A DNA stretch of 64,000 nt from Flavobacterium succinicans. GTDB taxonomy: Bacteria > Bacteroidota > Bacteroidia > Flavobacteriales > Flavobacteriaceae. Positions 17,148-26,491 of the stretch are shown piece by piece. The DNA lies in assembly GCF_001662485.1 (NCBI RefSeq), contig NZ_JMTM01000070.1, positions 124,001-188,000 of the forward strand, read 5' to 3'. Position 1 is the first letter of the stretch. The number at the start of each line of letters is the position of its first letter. The notes under the pieces were generated by a model. The model searched no databases, was not told the DNA's origin, and was given only the letters and a program-made list of their open reading frames with translations. The position numbers and the translations under genes were made by a program.

Positions 17148-17183
17148 AAACCTGCTATTTCTATGAAGTAGCAGGTTTTTTTT
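17148..17183 (+). terminator. Intrinsic terminator of the M16 peptidase gene
   Basis: Perfect 10-bp stem AAACCTGCTA (17148-17157) with TAGCAGGTTT (17169-17178), then a T-run to 17183. It overlaps the last codon of the convergent SNF2 gene and, with A residues on the far side, could terminate both. Confidence 0.88.
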
Positions 17184-20094
17184 AGGTTAAAATAAAATCT
17201 AAATTTTCTTCAAGTTCTGGGCTGATGTGCTGTTCATCAAGCAACGCATCTGAAAGCAGTTTTTTGTTTTCCTGCAAACGAATGATTTTTTCCTCCACCG
17301 TATTTTTAGTAATGAATCGGACTACATTTACTTTGTTCAACTGTCCAATGCGATGGGCACGACCAATACCTTGCTTTTCGGCAAAGGGATTCCACCAAGG
17401 GTCCAAAAACAAAACATAAGACGCTTTGGTAATATTGAGCCCCACGCCACCCGCTTTTAAGGAAATAAAAAACAATTTTGAGCGCTCTTGCTCTTGAAAT
17501 TTCTGAACTTGATACGCACGTTCTTTTTGAGGCGTAGCGCCTGTGAGTTCACAATAATCAATGTTGTTTTCGAGGCTCCATTTTTTATAAAACTCCAAAT
17601 TCGATACAAACGAACTGAATACTATCGTTTTTTGATTGGATTGCACCAAGGTTTCCAAATAACGGGTCACTGCCATATATTTTCCCGAATCCATTTCAGA
17701 GTTGGCATCGACCATTTTTGGGTGATTGCTCAATTGTCTCAAACGCATCAAGGTATTGATAATATTGATTTTATCAATGCCAGAACCATCGGTTTTTAAA
17801 AGTGCGTTTCTCGCTTTCGACTTTTCTTCTTCGTATAATTTCTCTTGTTCGGGTTCCATCTCGCAATAGAAGACTTGCTCCGAGAGTTCGGGTAAGTCTT
17901 TTAAAACTTGCTCTTTGGTACGTCTTAAAATAAAAGGACTCACTAAGGTTTTGAGTTCTGCGAGACTGTTTTCGTCTTGTTTTTTCTCAATCGGAAATTT
18001 GTAATGCTCAGCAAAAAAAGCATAACTCCCCAAAATATTTGGATTGATAAATTGCATTTGCGACCACAAATCGTCTAATGAATTTTCAATAGGCGTGCCG
18101 CTTAACGAGATTTTATGAGTGGTTTGCAGTTGATTAATGGCTTTAAAGATTTTCGAATTTTTGTTTTTGATATAATGACTTTCGTCCAAAATCAAATAGC
18201 GAAATTGGTATTTTTCTAAAATCGAAAGGTCTCTCGACACTACGGCATAGCTGGTAAAGATCAAGTCGTATTTTTCTAATTTTTTAGATAGTAATTTTCG
18301 GTCTTGACCTACATACTGAATTCTTCGAAAATGCGGCGTAAATTTTCTAGCTTCATTGTACCAATTGAACACCAAAGAGGAGGGAAGCACAATCAACGCT
18401 TTTAAGTATTCTTTGGCTACAGGAATTTCGTTGCCAAACAAATCGAGCTGAATGTTTTCGGCTTTTTCAACCTCTAGTTGTTCTTGTACCGCAACCAGCG
18501 TGGATAAGGTTTGCAACGTTTTCCCCAGTCCCATATCATCGGCCAAGCAAGCGCCTAGACCGTTGTTGTAGTGTTCCAAAAGCCATTGCACACCTTCTAT
18601 TTGATACGGTCGCAAGGTGGCTTTAACCAAAGGCGAAGGTTGGTATTGAACAGATTCCTTCACGTGCAAGGCCTGTTTCAACTGCGGAATGTCTTCAAAA
18701 ACCGCAAAATTACTTTTGAGCACCGCAAGAATTCCATTTTTGATTTTAGCCAATTTTGCCATCGCACTGTAGCGCGTCATCCATTCTGATGGAATCAAAA
18801 AGTAATTTCCGTTGGGCAAGGCAAACAGACGATTTTTGTTTTTGATATTCGGAATTAACTCGCTGAAATTAAATTCAAAATCATCACAAACCACCGTCAT
18901 TTTGATGTCAAACCAGTCATTTTGAATGGTGTTGGAGAATGCAATCGTTACGGTATTGCTATCGATTTTCTTCCCGTCTATTTTTAAATTTTCTAATGAA
19001 AAACCTAAAGATGCTAGTTTTTCTTTATTTTCGATAGCCCACTGAATACTAGCATACGGATCTAGATTCGTTACATTTTGCTTAAGCTCAAATAAATTAT
19101 TATCGTTTTTATTCAAACCTAAATCCAATAAGGCTTGGTTGTAATTATTTTCAGCTTCGGTTCGTTTGTATTGTACCAATTGGATGTTGTTCAAATCCTT
19201 TAAGTCAATTTCTGAATGGCTATTTTTGGGTATAGTAGCATCAAACACATAGCCATCATAATCAAATAAAAGCCCAATAAAATAGCTGTTTTTGAAAAAA
19301 TCATGAACTAGCTGTAGTGTACAATTTTGTATGGTTTCGCGAGTAATGACTTCAAATCCTGTAGCCGTAATGTCTACTTTTTTGGCTATGTCTTTGATGA
19401 ACTTTTCAAAATAATCGGGCACTAATTTCGAGGGGATTTCCACCACTTTTTTGGTCAAAAAAGGTGTAATTTTTTTCGAATTAATGTTTTTTAGTTGATA
19501 CAATTTATGATGTGCAACAACCCAAGCGGGATCGTCTAATAAGAGTGCGATTTTAGTATTCGAGGGGTAAAACGTAGTATCAGTATCTTTCAGTTGTAAG
19601 GTGTACGAAATCCCATTGTCGTGTTTGTCAAAATGCAATTCGGTTCCCAAACCTGGATTTTGAGTGGTGATACGGCTTAAACGAAAATCTTTTTCTTTCC
19701 CCAAGTTCAGCGAAAGAGGGAAATCGTTCTCTTTTACTAACGTATAAAATTGCGCTAAGCTTGTTTTTATAAACTGTTCAATACCCCATTTTAGTTTTTC
19801 ATCCTTCAGTAAATCTTCAATTTTTTTAGCCGATTTGCTTTTAGTTCGGTATTTCTTAAACAGGGCTTCAGGTTGGAGTACTTCACAAAGCGACACTATT
19901 TTTTGTGTAGCAGTATTTAAGTTCTCAAGCGTTATCCCCATACTTTGAAGAACATCAGGACTTGCTTTTTTCTCTAAATATGTGATAGTATCCTTATGCC
20001 TAGCTACATAGGAAGTAGGGATATAGTAATTGAGTCTCGCTTCAAAACTAAGATCAAAGCAAAACTGGAAATGATTTTCGGGTTCCAAATACAA
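17182..20094 (-). CDS. SNF2-family ATP-dependent helicase/translocase
   Basis: 970 residues. The C-terminal half is a SNF2 motor: LRPYQIEGVQWLLEHYNNGL, Walker A DDMGLGKTLQ (about residue 517), motif II LDESHYIKN (about 633), SLSGTPIEN, and in the second RecA lobe LFFISLKAGGVGLNIT and GIGRAHRIGQ. The N-terminal about 480 residues lack a clear SWIM zinc motif and are not recognised. These proteins act on DNA or DNA-protein complexes in repair or transcription. The gene is isolated, and its stop overlaps the neighbouring terminator. Confidence 0.93.
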   Translation of the reverse strand: MYLEPENHFQFCFDLSFEARLNYYIPTSYVARHKDTITYLEKKASPDVLQSMGITLENLNTATQKIVSLCEVLQPEALFKKYRTKSKSAKKIEDLLKDEKLKWGIEQFIKTSLAQFYTLVKENDFPLSLNLGKEKDFRLSRITTQNPGLGTELHFDKHDNGISYTLQLKDTDTTFYPSNTKIALLLDDPAWVVAHHKLYQLKNINSKKITPFLTKKVVEIPSKLVPDYFEKFIKDIAKKVDITATGFEVITRETIQNCTLQLVHDFFKNSYFIGLLFDYDGYVFDATIPKNSHSEIDLKDLNNIQLVQYKRTEAENNYNQALLDLGLNKNDNNLFELKQNVTNLDPYASIQWAIENKEKLASLGFSLENLKIDGKKIDSNTVTIAFSNTIQNDWFDIKMTVVCDDFEFNFSELIPNIKNKNRLFALPNGNYFLIPSEWMTRYSAMAKLAKIKNGILAVLKSNFAVFEDIPQLKQALHVKESVQYQPSPLVKATLRPYQIEGVQWLLEHYNNGLGACLADDMGLGKTLQTLSTLVAVQEQLEVEKAENIQLDLFGNEIPVAKEYLKALIVLPSSLVFNWYNEARKFTPHFRRIQYVGQDRKLLSKKLEKYDLIFTSYAVVSRDLSILEKYQFRYLILDESHYIKNKNSKIFKAINQLQTTHKISLSGTPIENSLDDLWSQMQFINPNILGSYAFFAEHYKFPIEKKQDENSLAELKTLVSPFILRRTKEQVLKDLPELSEQVFYCEMEPEQEKLYEEEKSKARNALLKTDGSGIDKINIINTLMRLRQLSNHPKMVDANSEMDSGKYMAVTRYLETLVQSNQKTIVFSSFVSNLEFYKKWSLENNIDYCELTGATPQKERAYQVQKFQEQERSKLFFISLKAGGVGLNITKASYVLFLDPWWNPFAEKQGIGRAHRIGQLNKVNVVRFITKNTVEEKIIRLQENKKLLSDALLDEQHISPELEENLDFILT

Positions 20095-20154
20095 TTATTT
20101 ATAAGATTGTTTTTGATTATTTTAAATACAAATTTGCTTCGCCTTATCAAATCA

Positions 20155-20315
20155 CAGATAGCATCTGTTAATAGGTAAAGATTTGTTTAATCTGTGTCCA
20201 AAAATTTAACCGCAAGGGGCACAAAGTTTTACGCAAATCACACAAAGTTTTTTTAATGCTATCTAGCACTTATTTAAATCTGTGAACATCTGTGTAATCT
20301 GTGTCAAATTACTAA
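20155..20315. repeat. Degenerate intergenic repeat (ATCTGTGTAATCTGTG type)
   Basis: Non-coding spacer between the SNF2 and methyltransferase genes. It is rich in the short motifs AATCTGTG, ACCGCAAGG and CACAAAGTTT. The same vocabulary builds the tandem array at 24.2-25.1 kb and the duplication near 41 kb. Nothing coding was seen in 20095-20331. Confidence 0.5.
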
Positions 20316-20331
20316 TTGGAAAAAATCGTTT

Positions 20332-21096
20332 TTATTTAAAACAAACTGGGATAATTTCGCCTTTGGCCAAACAGTATTTTTCTACCAATTCAGGAGCAAT
20401 TTTGCGGGTATAATCCTCTTCAATTACCGTAAAACCAATGCTTCTTAATTTGTCAAAATAGTCACGCCCATAAATGCGCACGTGGTCGTATTGTCCAAAT
20501 ATTTTGGCACGTTCTTTTTGGTCGGTAATCGAGTCATCGGCAAAGGTCACTTCACGATTTAAGTCCTGTGGAATCTGTAAAATGGCCATTCCGCCAGGTT
20601 TCAACACGCGGTACAATTCCTGCATCGCTTTGGTGTCGTCTGGGATATGTTCCAAAACGTGGTTGCACAAAATCACATCGTATTGATTGTCTTCAAAAGG
20701 CAAATTACAAATATCTGCTTTTACATCTGCCAAAGGCGAAAACAAATCGGTAGTGGTGTAATCCAAGTTTTTTTGTTGACGGAACAATTTGTAAAAAGCT
20801 TGTTCAGGAGCAAAATGCAAAACTTTTTTGGGTGCTGTAAAAAAGTCCGTTTGTTCGTTGAGGTACAACCACAACAAGCGGTGTCTTTCTAGCGAAAGCG
20901 TACTTGGAGAAAGCACGTTGTTGCGTTGCGTTTCGTATCCGTAGGGCAACATCGATTTAAAGCTTTTGCCATCAATAGGGTCCGTATATTTGTCCCCTTT
21001 TAAGGTAAAAGCAATGATGGGTCGCGCCACATAACTCAAACGAATTAATAATGGACGCGGAATGGTATTGAGTACGGTTTTGAAAAGTTTTTTCAT
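20332..21096 (-). CDS. Class I SAM-dependent methyltransferase
   Basis: 254 residues from the ATG at 21096 (MKKLFKTVLNTIPRPLLIRL); the frame continues upstream to 21138, but MKKLFK is the more usual start. The Methyltransf_11-type core has VLHFAPEQAFYKLF as motif I, CNLPFEDNQYDVILCNHVLE and HVLEHIPDDTKAMQELYRV. The substrate is unknown; such proteins in Bacteroidota often act on lipids or glycans. It lies downstream of the AAA ATPase/nuclease-like pair on the same strand, with a repeat-containing gap of about 100 bp between. Confidence 0.87.
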   Translation of the reverse strand: MKKLFKTVLNTIPRPLLIRLSYVARPIIAFTLKGDKYTDPIDGKSFKSMLPYGYETQRNNVLSPSTLSLERHRLLWLYLNEQTDFFTAPKKVLHFAPEQAFYKLFRQQKNLDYTTTDLFSPLADVKADICNLPFEDNQYDVILCNHVLEHIPDDTKAMQELYRVLKPGGMAILQIPQDLNREVTFADDSITDQKERAKIFGQYDHVRIYGRDYFDKLRSIGFTVIEEDYTRKIAPELVEKYCLAKGEIIPVCFK

Positions 21097-21197
21097 AGTT
21101 GTTACACTAAGATTCACAAAGAAACCGCAGAGATTCACAAAAAATTAGAAATCTTTAGCGGTGTTTATGAATCGTTTAATATTATTTCTTTTAAATT

Positions 21198-21707
21198 TTA
21201 AACACCAATTTTATTAGTGTTAACATAATCTTCAATAAACATTCTTTCATTTAAAATATCTATTTCAAATATATGTCCATATTTTTCTCTTAGAAAAGTT
21301 TTTAATGTTTTGAAATCATTTAAATCGGTTGACTTACTAGAGCTAAACACAATTAATAGATTGATCTTATCTTTGTGAAATTCAATTTTTTGAATATTAT
21401 TTTTTATGTAGAGGTCTAAAATGGAATTTATTGACTGAAATCCTTTTGAAACAATTTGAGCCATAATTTTTTGCCAATTATGAGTGGGATTGTAAACTCT
21501 TTCGTCTTTAAATTCAATAAGATAATAGTTTTCTTTATTGTGTTCTAAAGCGTCTACGGTTGAATTGTTTGGATGTATTTTGTCAAAATCGAAACATCTT
21601 TTGTTACAATTTACAAGAATGTTTCTACCCGTTGTATTTAAGCTTAATTTTGATATGGTTTTACGATTAAGATTTTGATCAAGAATCGTTTGTATACTAT
21701 TATTCAT
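21198..21707 (-). CDS. Small PD-(D/E)XK-like protein coupled to an AAA ATPase
   Basis: 169 residues, no signal peptide or membrane segment. I do not recognise the family. The arrangement STVDALE (D52), then YYLIEFKDE (E65, K67) after a beta strand, matches the core D...ExK of PD-(D/E)XK nucleases, followed by a helix-rich segment and a beta strand (KINLLIVFSSS). The ATG overlaps the stop of the ATPase gene by 8 bases (ATGAATAA), so translation is probably coupled. Sampled composition is lower in GC than the flanking genes, suggesting acquisition. Inferred role: effector of a two-gene system with the ATPase. Alternative: a non-catalytic partner. Confidence 0.72.
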   Translation of the reverse strand: MNNSIQTILDQNLNRKTISKLSLNTTGRNILVNCNKRCFDFDKIHPNNSTVDALEHNKENYYLIEFKDERVYNPTHNWQKIMAQIVSKGFQSINSILDLYIKNNIQKIEFHKDKINLLIVFSSSKSTDLNDFKTLKTFLREKYGHIFEIDILNERMFIEDYVNTNKIGV

Positions 21708-23007
21708 TCTCTTCTATTTTCCTTAGTTTATAAGAAGCTTCAGATACAGAAGAATATATTTCACTTAAATAATTATTGACATCAATAATTTTTGACGACA
21801 ATCCATCTTCATTTTTCTTGGCAAAATAAAAATTAGTCGAATCTTCATATTTGTGTTTTTTAGAATAAGCTTCTATTGCCTCAATGAAATAAGGGCTATG
21901 AGAAGTTAGTACTATTGGAATTGCAAATTCTTTAGAAAGTCTTACTAAAATTTCAGCGTATTTTACTTGCCAAGTCGGGTGTAAATGTACTTCAGGCTCA
22001 TCAATAATTAATAAGGAATTCGAATTTAAAATTCCTTTTTGTAATAGCAATTGTATGATTCCAAAACTTTTTATTCCAGTAGCTACATTGTTTAAATCAA
22101 ATTCAACTTCCTGTTTTTTAAAGATTAGTTGGTTTTTTGAGTTAAATCCAAATGAGCCGTTTATAATTTCAGAAATTATAAGGTTTAATTTTTCCGAATC
22201 AATGCTTGTGTTTGAAAAAATATCTTGTTCTTTTTTCGGCTCAAAAATTTTATTATTTAGGTATTGATTTTTATCACGAAGTATACTGTTAAAGCGTATG
22301 AAAATTCTATCTTCTAAATTTATTGGAGATTCGATAAAGAATACTTCATTGTAATAAAAATTTGACAAAGCATCAAAACCTTCAAAAGAAAAATGTTCAT
22401 CAAAGGTTATTTTTTTTTCTTTGATTCCTTCAATAGTAATAAAAGAATTTCCTTTGTTAAATTTGTTTTTGAATTGATTTCCAAATTCATTCTCAAAGAA
22501 GGATTCTAATTCAAAATGTAATACTTCATTTGAATCAATCGAAATTGAAAGGCGATTGGTTATATCATTGATAAAGGTTCCCAATTGAATTTTTATTGAC
22601 ACATTCGAATAATCTGTATATAAATCATTTATATCGTTCAGTTCAGATAAAATAATTTTTATGGATTCTGTATCTTCAATGTTTATTCTAAAACTATATT
22701 TGCTAAATACAGAGTCATCGTTTTCTAAATAAGTTGAAATGAATTTTTTTTGTATTTCTTCATCTTTATCTTCAAATGCTTTTGTTCTCAACAATAAGTT
22801 TCGAATATCTCGAATTCTATTTCTGATAAATTCACTTTTAGAGGAATTAAATCTATCTTCATCTATGTTTACTCCTCTAATTAATGCATACAAAACCTTA
22901 CCAACAGTACTTTTTCCAGAATCGTTTTGACCTGCAATTAAAGTAATTCCATCAATATTAATATCGGCTTCTTCAATTATTCCAATATTTTGAAGTTTTA
23001 GTCTCAT
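21700..23007 (-). CDS. SMC/OLD-like AAA family ATPase, first gene of a two-gene unit
   Basis: 435 residues. Walker A is GQNDSGKST (26-34), right after the typical start MRLKLQNIGIIEEADINIDG. Walker B is LLIIDEPEVHLHPTWQ (D336, E337), and the switch histidine is in VLTSHSPYF (H370). The signature-like segment is NVATGIKSFGIIQLLLQKG. The central 250 residues form the insert usual for SMC-like AAA_15/AAA_21 proteins. The chain ends 65 residues after H370, so there is no TOPRIM nuclease domain as in OLD or GajA. It is coupled to the downstream small gene. Such ATPases frequently partner nucleases in phage defence; that role here is inference. Confidence 0.85.
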   Translation of the reverse strand: MRLKLQNIGIIEEADINIDGITLIAGQNDSGKSTVGKVLYALIRGVNIDEDRFNSSKSEFIRNRIRDIRNLLLRTKAFEDKDEEIQKKFISTYLENDDSVFSKYSFRINIEDTESIKIILSELNDINDLYTDYSNVSIKIQLGTFINDITNRLSISIDSNEVLHFELESFFENEFGNQFKNKFNKGNSFITIEGIKEKKITFDEHFSFEGFDALSNFYYNEVFFIESPINLEDRIFIRFNSILRDKNQYLNNKIFEPKKEQDIFSNTSIDSEKLNLIISEIINGSFGFNSKNQLIFKKQEVEFDLNNVATGIKSFGIIQLLLQKGILNSNSLLIIDEPEVHLHPTWQVKYAEILVRLSKEFAIPIVLTSHSPYFIEAIEAYSKKHKYEDSTNFYFAKKNEDGLSSKIIDVNNYLSEIYSSVSEASYKLRKIEENE

Positions 23008-23079
23008 TGTATACTATTTTTTATAAAAGTAGTTGTTTTTATTATTAGTGTGAAATTTTAATCTTTGTGAAAACTCTAT

Positions 23080-23898
23080 TTACACAACCAAAGGCACTTT
23101 TCTAAACTCTTCTTCTTCGTCGCTTTCAATGCCAAGTGCTTTGTAAATGTATTTGAAAGTCGATAAAATTTCAGGTTTTCCGTCAATAATGGCCACATCG
23201 TGTTCAAAGTGAGCACTTGGTTTTCCATCGGCAGTAGTGATGGTCCAGCCGTCTTTGTGTTGTTTGATGTTTTTGGTTCCCATATTGATCATCGGTTCGA
23301 TGGCCACCACCATACCTTCTACAAAAAGTTTACCGCGACCTCTTTTGCCGTAGTTTGGCATTTCGGGGTCTTCGTGCATTTTCTGTCCTACACCATGACC
23401 TACCAATTCACGAACCACGCCATAACCGTGGGCTTCGGTATATTTCTGAATCGCATTTCCTACATCTTCCACGCGATTTCCTAATCGAAATTCACGAATT
23501 CCAACATATAATGATTCTTTGGTAACTTGTAATAATTTTTTCGTTTCAGGTGCTACTTCGCCAATCTCAAACGAGTAGGCGTGGTCACCGTGAAATCCGT
23601 TTTTGAAAGCCCCGCAATCCACCGAAATAACATCCCCACTTTCTAGCGGTTTGTTGTTCGGGATGCCGTGCACGACCTGAGAGTTTGGGCTCATACACAA
23701 CGAATTCGGAAAACCATACAATCCCAAGAAACTCGGTACTGCACCGTGGTCGCGAATGAATGCTTCGGCCAATTTGTCTAAATATAAAGTAGTCACTCCT
23801 TCTTTAATCTCGGAGGCAATCATTCCTAACGTTTTGGAAACAATCAAGGCACTTTCGCGCATCAATTCAATTTCTTCTCTTGATTTTACAATAATCAT
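23080..23898 (-). CDS. map: Methionine aminopeptidase, type I
   Basis: 272 residues from the ATG at 23898 (MIIVKSREEIELMRESALIV), the usual start; the frame opens at 23922. Family motifs: CMSPNSQVVHGIPNNKPL, SVDCGAFKNGFHGDHAYSF (metal-binding aspartates), LVGHGVGQKMHEDP and VVAIEPMINMG (metal-binding His and Glu). It removes N-terminal methionine from nascent proteins. The short acidic tail (ESDEEEEF) is unremarkable. A TACTTTTG -7 element lies at 23920-23927. Confidence 0.95.
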   Translation of the reverse strand: MIIVKSREEIELMRESALIVSKTLGMIASEIKEGVTTLYLDKLAEAFIRDHGAVPSFLGLYGFPNSLCMSPNSQVVHGIPNNKPLESGDVISVDCGAFKNGFHGDHAYSFEIGEVAPETKKLLQVTKESLYVGIREFRLGNRVEDVGNAIQKYTEAHGYGVVRELVGHGVGQKMHEDPEMPNYGKRGRGKLFVEGMVVAIEPMINMGTKNIKQHKDGWTITTADGKPSAHFEHDVAIIDGKPEILSTFKYIYKALGIESDEEEEFRKVPLVV

Positions 23899-23919
23899 AG
23901 CAGCTAAATTTTCAGTGGG

Positions 23920-23927
23920 CAAAAGTA
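23920..23927 (-). promoter_or_regulatory. -7 element of map
   Basis: TACTTTTG on the minus strand, an exact TAnnTTTG match, 21 bp upstream of the map ATG at 23898. It supports that start, because the longer frame beginning at 23922 would start within the promoter. Confidence 0.5.
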
Positions 23928-23992
23928 CGACTTTTAAAATAATTGTATCGCTTCTTTTTTACGGAAGCACAACAATTTCCACCAAAAAAGTA

Positions 23993-24106
23993 AGGAGCGA
24001 AACAATCGGCATTTTCAGGCAGCAAGTTTCCCGCTTTCCGCTACAATCTTTTTTTCTACCTAAAATAAGGTAGAAAAAAAGGATTTCCACTGCAATCGGG
24101 GCTAAA
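23993..24106 (+). repeat. Dispersed hairpin element, copy B
   Basis: Reads AGGAGCGA, TTTTCAGGC and TTTCCCGCTTTCCGCTACAATC, then a perfect 14-bp stem (24048-24061 with 24068-24081, loop AAAATA), then GGATTTCCACTGCAATCGGGGCT. Its left flank matches copy D (40607) closely, while the stem is unrelated. Confidence 0.8.
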
Positions 24107-24171
24107 GAACCAACAATAGTGCTTTTTTAAGGTTAAGCGTTAATTGTTTAATCGGTTAATTGATGTAACTG

Positions 24172-25077
24172 CTGCTTTAGTCTTTGCGTCCCTTCGTAAA
24201 CCCTTGCAACCTTTGCGGTTAAACTTAGCCACGGATTACACAGATTTAACGGATTTTTACTCAACCTTATATGTTCTTCAATTTCTTATATGGTTCAAAA
24301 ACACCCACAATTTTAACCAAAACTTCTATGGTTTATATGTTTAAAAGTAAGTTGCTTTAGTCTTTGCGCTCCTTGCGTAAACCCTTGCGCCCTTTGCGGT
24401 TAAGTTTAGCCACGGATTACACAGATTTAACGGATTTTTACTCAACCTTATATGTTCTTCAATTTCTTATATGGTTCAAAAAACACCCACAATTTTAACC
24501 AAAACTTCTATGGTTTATATGTTTAAAAGTAAGTTGCTTTAGTCTTTGCGCTCCTTGGGTAAACCCTTGCGAACTTTGCGGTTAAATTTAGCCACGGATT
24601 ACACAGATTTAACGGATTTTTACTCAATCTTATATGTTCTTCAATTTCTTATATGGTTCAAAAAACACCCACAATTTTAACCAAAACTTCTATGGTTTAT
24701 ATGTTTAAAAGTAAGTTGCTTTAGTCTTTGCGCTCCTTGGGTAAACCCTTGCGAACTTTGCGGTTAAATTTAGCCACGGATTACACAGATTTAACGGATT
24801 TTTACTCAATCTTATATGTTCTTCAATTTCTTATATGGTTCAAAAAACACCCACACTTTTACTCCAAAACTTTTATGGTTTATATGTTTAAAAAATAAGT
24901 CACTTTAGTCTTTGCGCTCCTTGCGTAAACCCTTGCGAACTTTGCGGTTAAACTTAGCCACGGATTACACAGATTTAACGGATTTTTACTCAACCTTATA
25001 TGTTCTTCAATTTCTTATATGGTTCAAAAAACACCCACACTTTTACTCCAAAACTTCTATGGCTTATATGTTTTAAA
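24172..25077 (+). repeat. Five tandem copies of a ~182-bp non-coding repeat
   Basis: Unit starts (GCTTTAGTCTTTGCG or its variant) are at about 24174, 24354, 24536, 24718 and 24902, giving periods of 180, 182, 182 and 184 bp. Each unit holds a CTTTGCG/CCTTGCG-rich start, TTGCGGTTAA, AGCCACGGATTACACAG, then TATATGTTCTTCAATTTC and an ACACCCACA tail. Copies 3 and 4 are nearly identical; the ends are more diverged. Only short spurious frames cross it. It separates map from the tolC end of the export operon. No repeat-spacer structure, so it is not a CRISPR. Confidence 0.92.
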
Positions 25078-25087
25078 CCCCAAAAAA

Positions 25088-26491
25088 TCAATCAGGATTC
25101 GCCATAATCTTAAACAACTCCGAATTAGAAATCAAAAATCGATTCTCCAAAGCAATCGCCGCCAGTTGAGCCGAAACCAAATTGTTCTCACGCGTGTTAA
25201 TCAAGAACAACGAACTTTCTCCAAACGAGAATAATCTTTCCTCAGATTGCAGCATTGTTTCATTATTTTTAACCAAGCCCTCAATCAAATTGCGTTGTTT
25301 GGTAAGCGAAGTGATTTCTGTTTTTTGAGCCGTAATTTTGTTGGTCAATTGTACTCTTTCTAAGCTCAAAGCATATTGTGTTTCTTGTACTTTAAATTGT
25401 GCCAATTTCAATCCTCCTCGTTCTTTTCTCAAAAACAAAGGAAAGGCAAAATTCACTCCAATCTTATAGTCATTAAATTGATAATTATCGATATAACTGG
25501 GTTCCGATAGATACGAATAACTCAAATCGATTTTAGGCAATAAGGCATTCGCTTTCAGTTTTCGGTCTACATTGAGCATATCTATTTTGCGTTCCAACGC
25601 ATTGATTTTTGGATGGTTTGTTATCGAAAAATCTTGATTTTGTAAATCATTCGTGCGTAAGGTTTCCTGAATCGTAGTGGCCAATTTATTTTCTGGAATC
25701 AACGCATCCGAAAGTTCCAGCGGAATACTGTTGTCTAACCACAAATAGTTGGAAAGCTCCAATTTGGCTTTAGCTAATTTCAATTCAGAATCCTCTAGAC
25801 TTAGCGTTCTGTTTTTTACAATGATACCGGCCTCTATACTGTCAATCGCGGGTTTGTCTCCTTGTTTAATTAAGGTTTCGATGCCTTTGAAACGAATGTC
25901 AGCATTTTTTTGATAGACTTTGTATAATTGAACTTCATCATAGTTTCTTTTCCAATTGAAATACGCTACCGAAGCATCATACAAAACCGCAATGGCTTCA
26001 AGTTTTCTTTCGGCTTGGCTCAATTGTACTTGCATTTTGGCCTTGCGAACATCCGCCATTCGTTGATTAATCAAAAGACCTTGTCCCAACGGCACACTAA
26101 TCCCGAAAGAGGTTAATCCTTGATTCGGAAGCGTATTTTGTGGGTTTAAGTAAATCCCTTCACTGTTATCAAAACCCGCTTTAACTTCAATACCATACCA
26201 AGTGGGGATTTTAAAACTACTATTCAAAATAGAATAATACTCTTTATCCTTGAACTGCTTTTTATCAAAATCGACTTCTATTTTTGGATCAAATCCACCT
26301 CTTGCCATCATCAAATTGGCTTGTGCACGCGTGATTTCTAAATCGGCATTTTTTACTAAAGGATGGTATTTTTTTACATAACCCAAAAACTCATTATAGC
26401 TGAATTCATTGCCGCTAGAAGGTATTATAGCGGAATTTTGAGCTTGTAAAAAAGTACCATATAGTAAGAAAACAATCAGGAACTGTTTCAT
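25088..26491 (-). CDS. TolC-family outer-membrane efflux protein
   Basis: 467 residues with a signal peptide (MKQFLIVFLLYGTFLQAQ). The long helical heptads and paired repeats of TolC proteins are evident (ARGGFDPKIEVDFDKKQF, LTSFGISVPLGQGLLINQRM, YKIGVNFAFPLFLRKERGG). It would form the outer-membrane/periplasmic tunnel for the ABC-HlyD pair upstream; its ATG overlaps the hlyD stop by one base, so they form one operon. The 3' end lies 10 bp from the tandem repeats. Confidence 0.92.
   Translation of the reverse strand: MKQFLIVFLLYGTFLQAQNSAIIPSSGNEFSYNEFLGYVKKYHPLVKNADLEITRAQANLMMARGGFDPKIEVDFDKKQFKDKEYYSILNSSFKIPTWYGIEVKAGFDNSEGIYLNPQNTLPNQGLTSFGISVPLGQGLLINQRMADVRKAKMQVQLSQAERKLEAIAVLYDASVAYFNWKRNYDEVQLYKVYQKNADIRFKGIETLIKQGDKPAIDSIEAGIIVKNRTLSLEDSELKLAKAKLELSNYLWLDNSIPLELSDALIPENKLATTIQETLRTNDLQNQDFSITNHPKINALERKIDMLNVDRKLKANALLPKIDLSYSYLSEPSYIDNYQFNDYKIGVNFAFPLFLRKERGGLKLAQFKVQETQYALSLERVQLTNKITAQKTEITSLTKQRNLIEGLVKNNETMLQSEERLFSFGESSLFLINTRENNLVSAQLAAIALENRFLISNSELFKIMANPD

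Noticed and set aside
21198..23007. Gabija, OLD, Septu or PARIS
   Set aside because: The ATPase has no TOPRIM extension (excludes GajA/OLD), the partner has no HNH motif (Septu PtuB) and shows no TOPRIM signature (AriB).
24172..25077. CRISPR array
   Set aside because: The units are about 182 bp and repeat along their whole length; there are no short repeats with unique spacers and no cas genes nearby.
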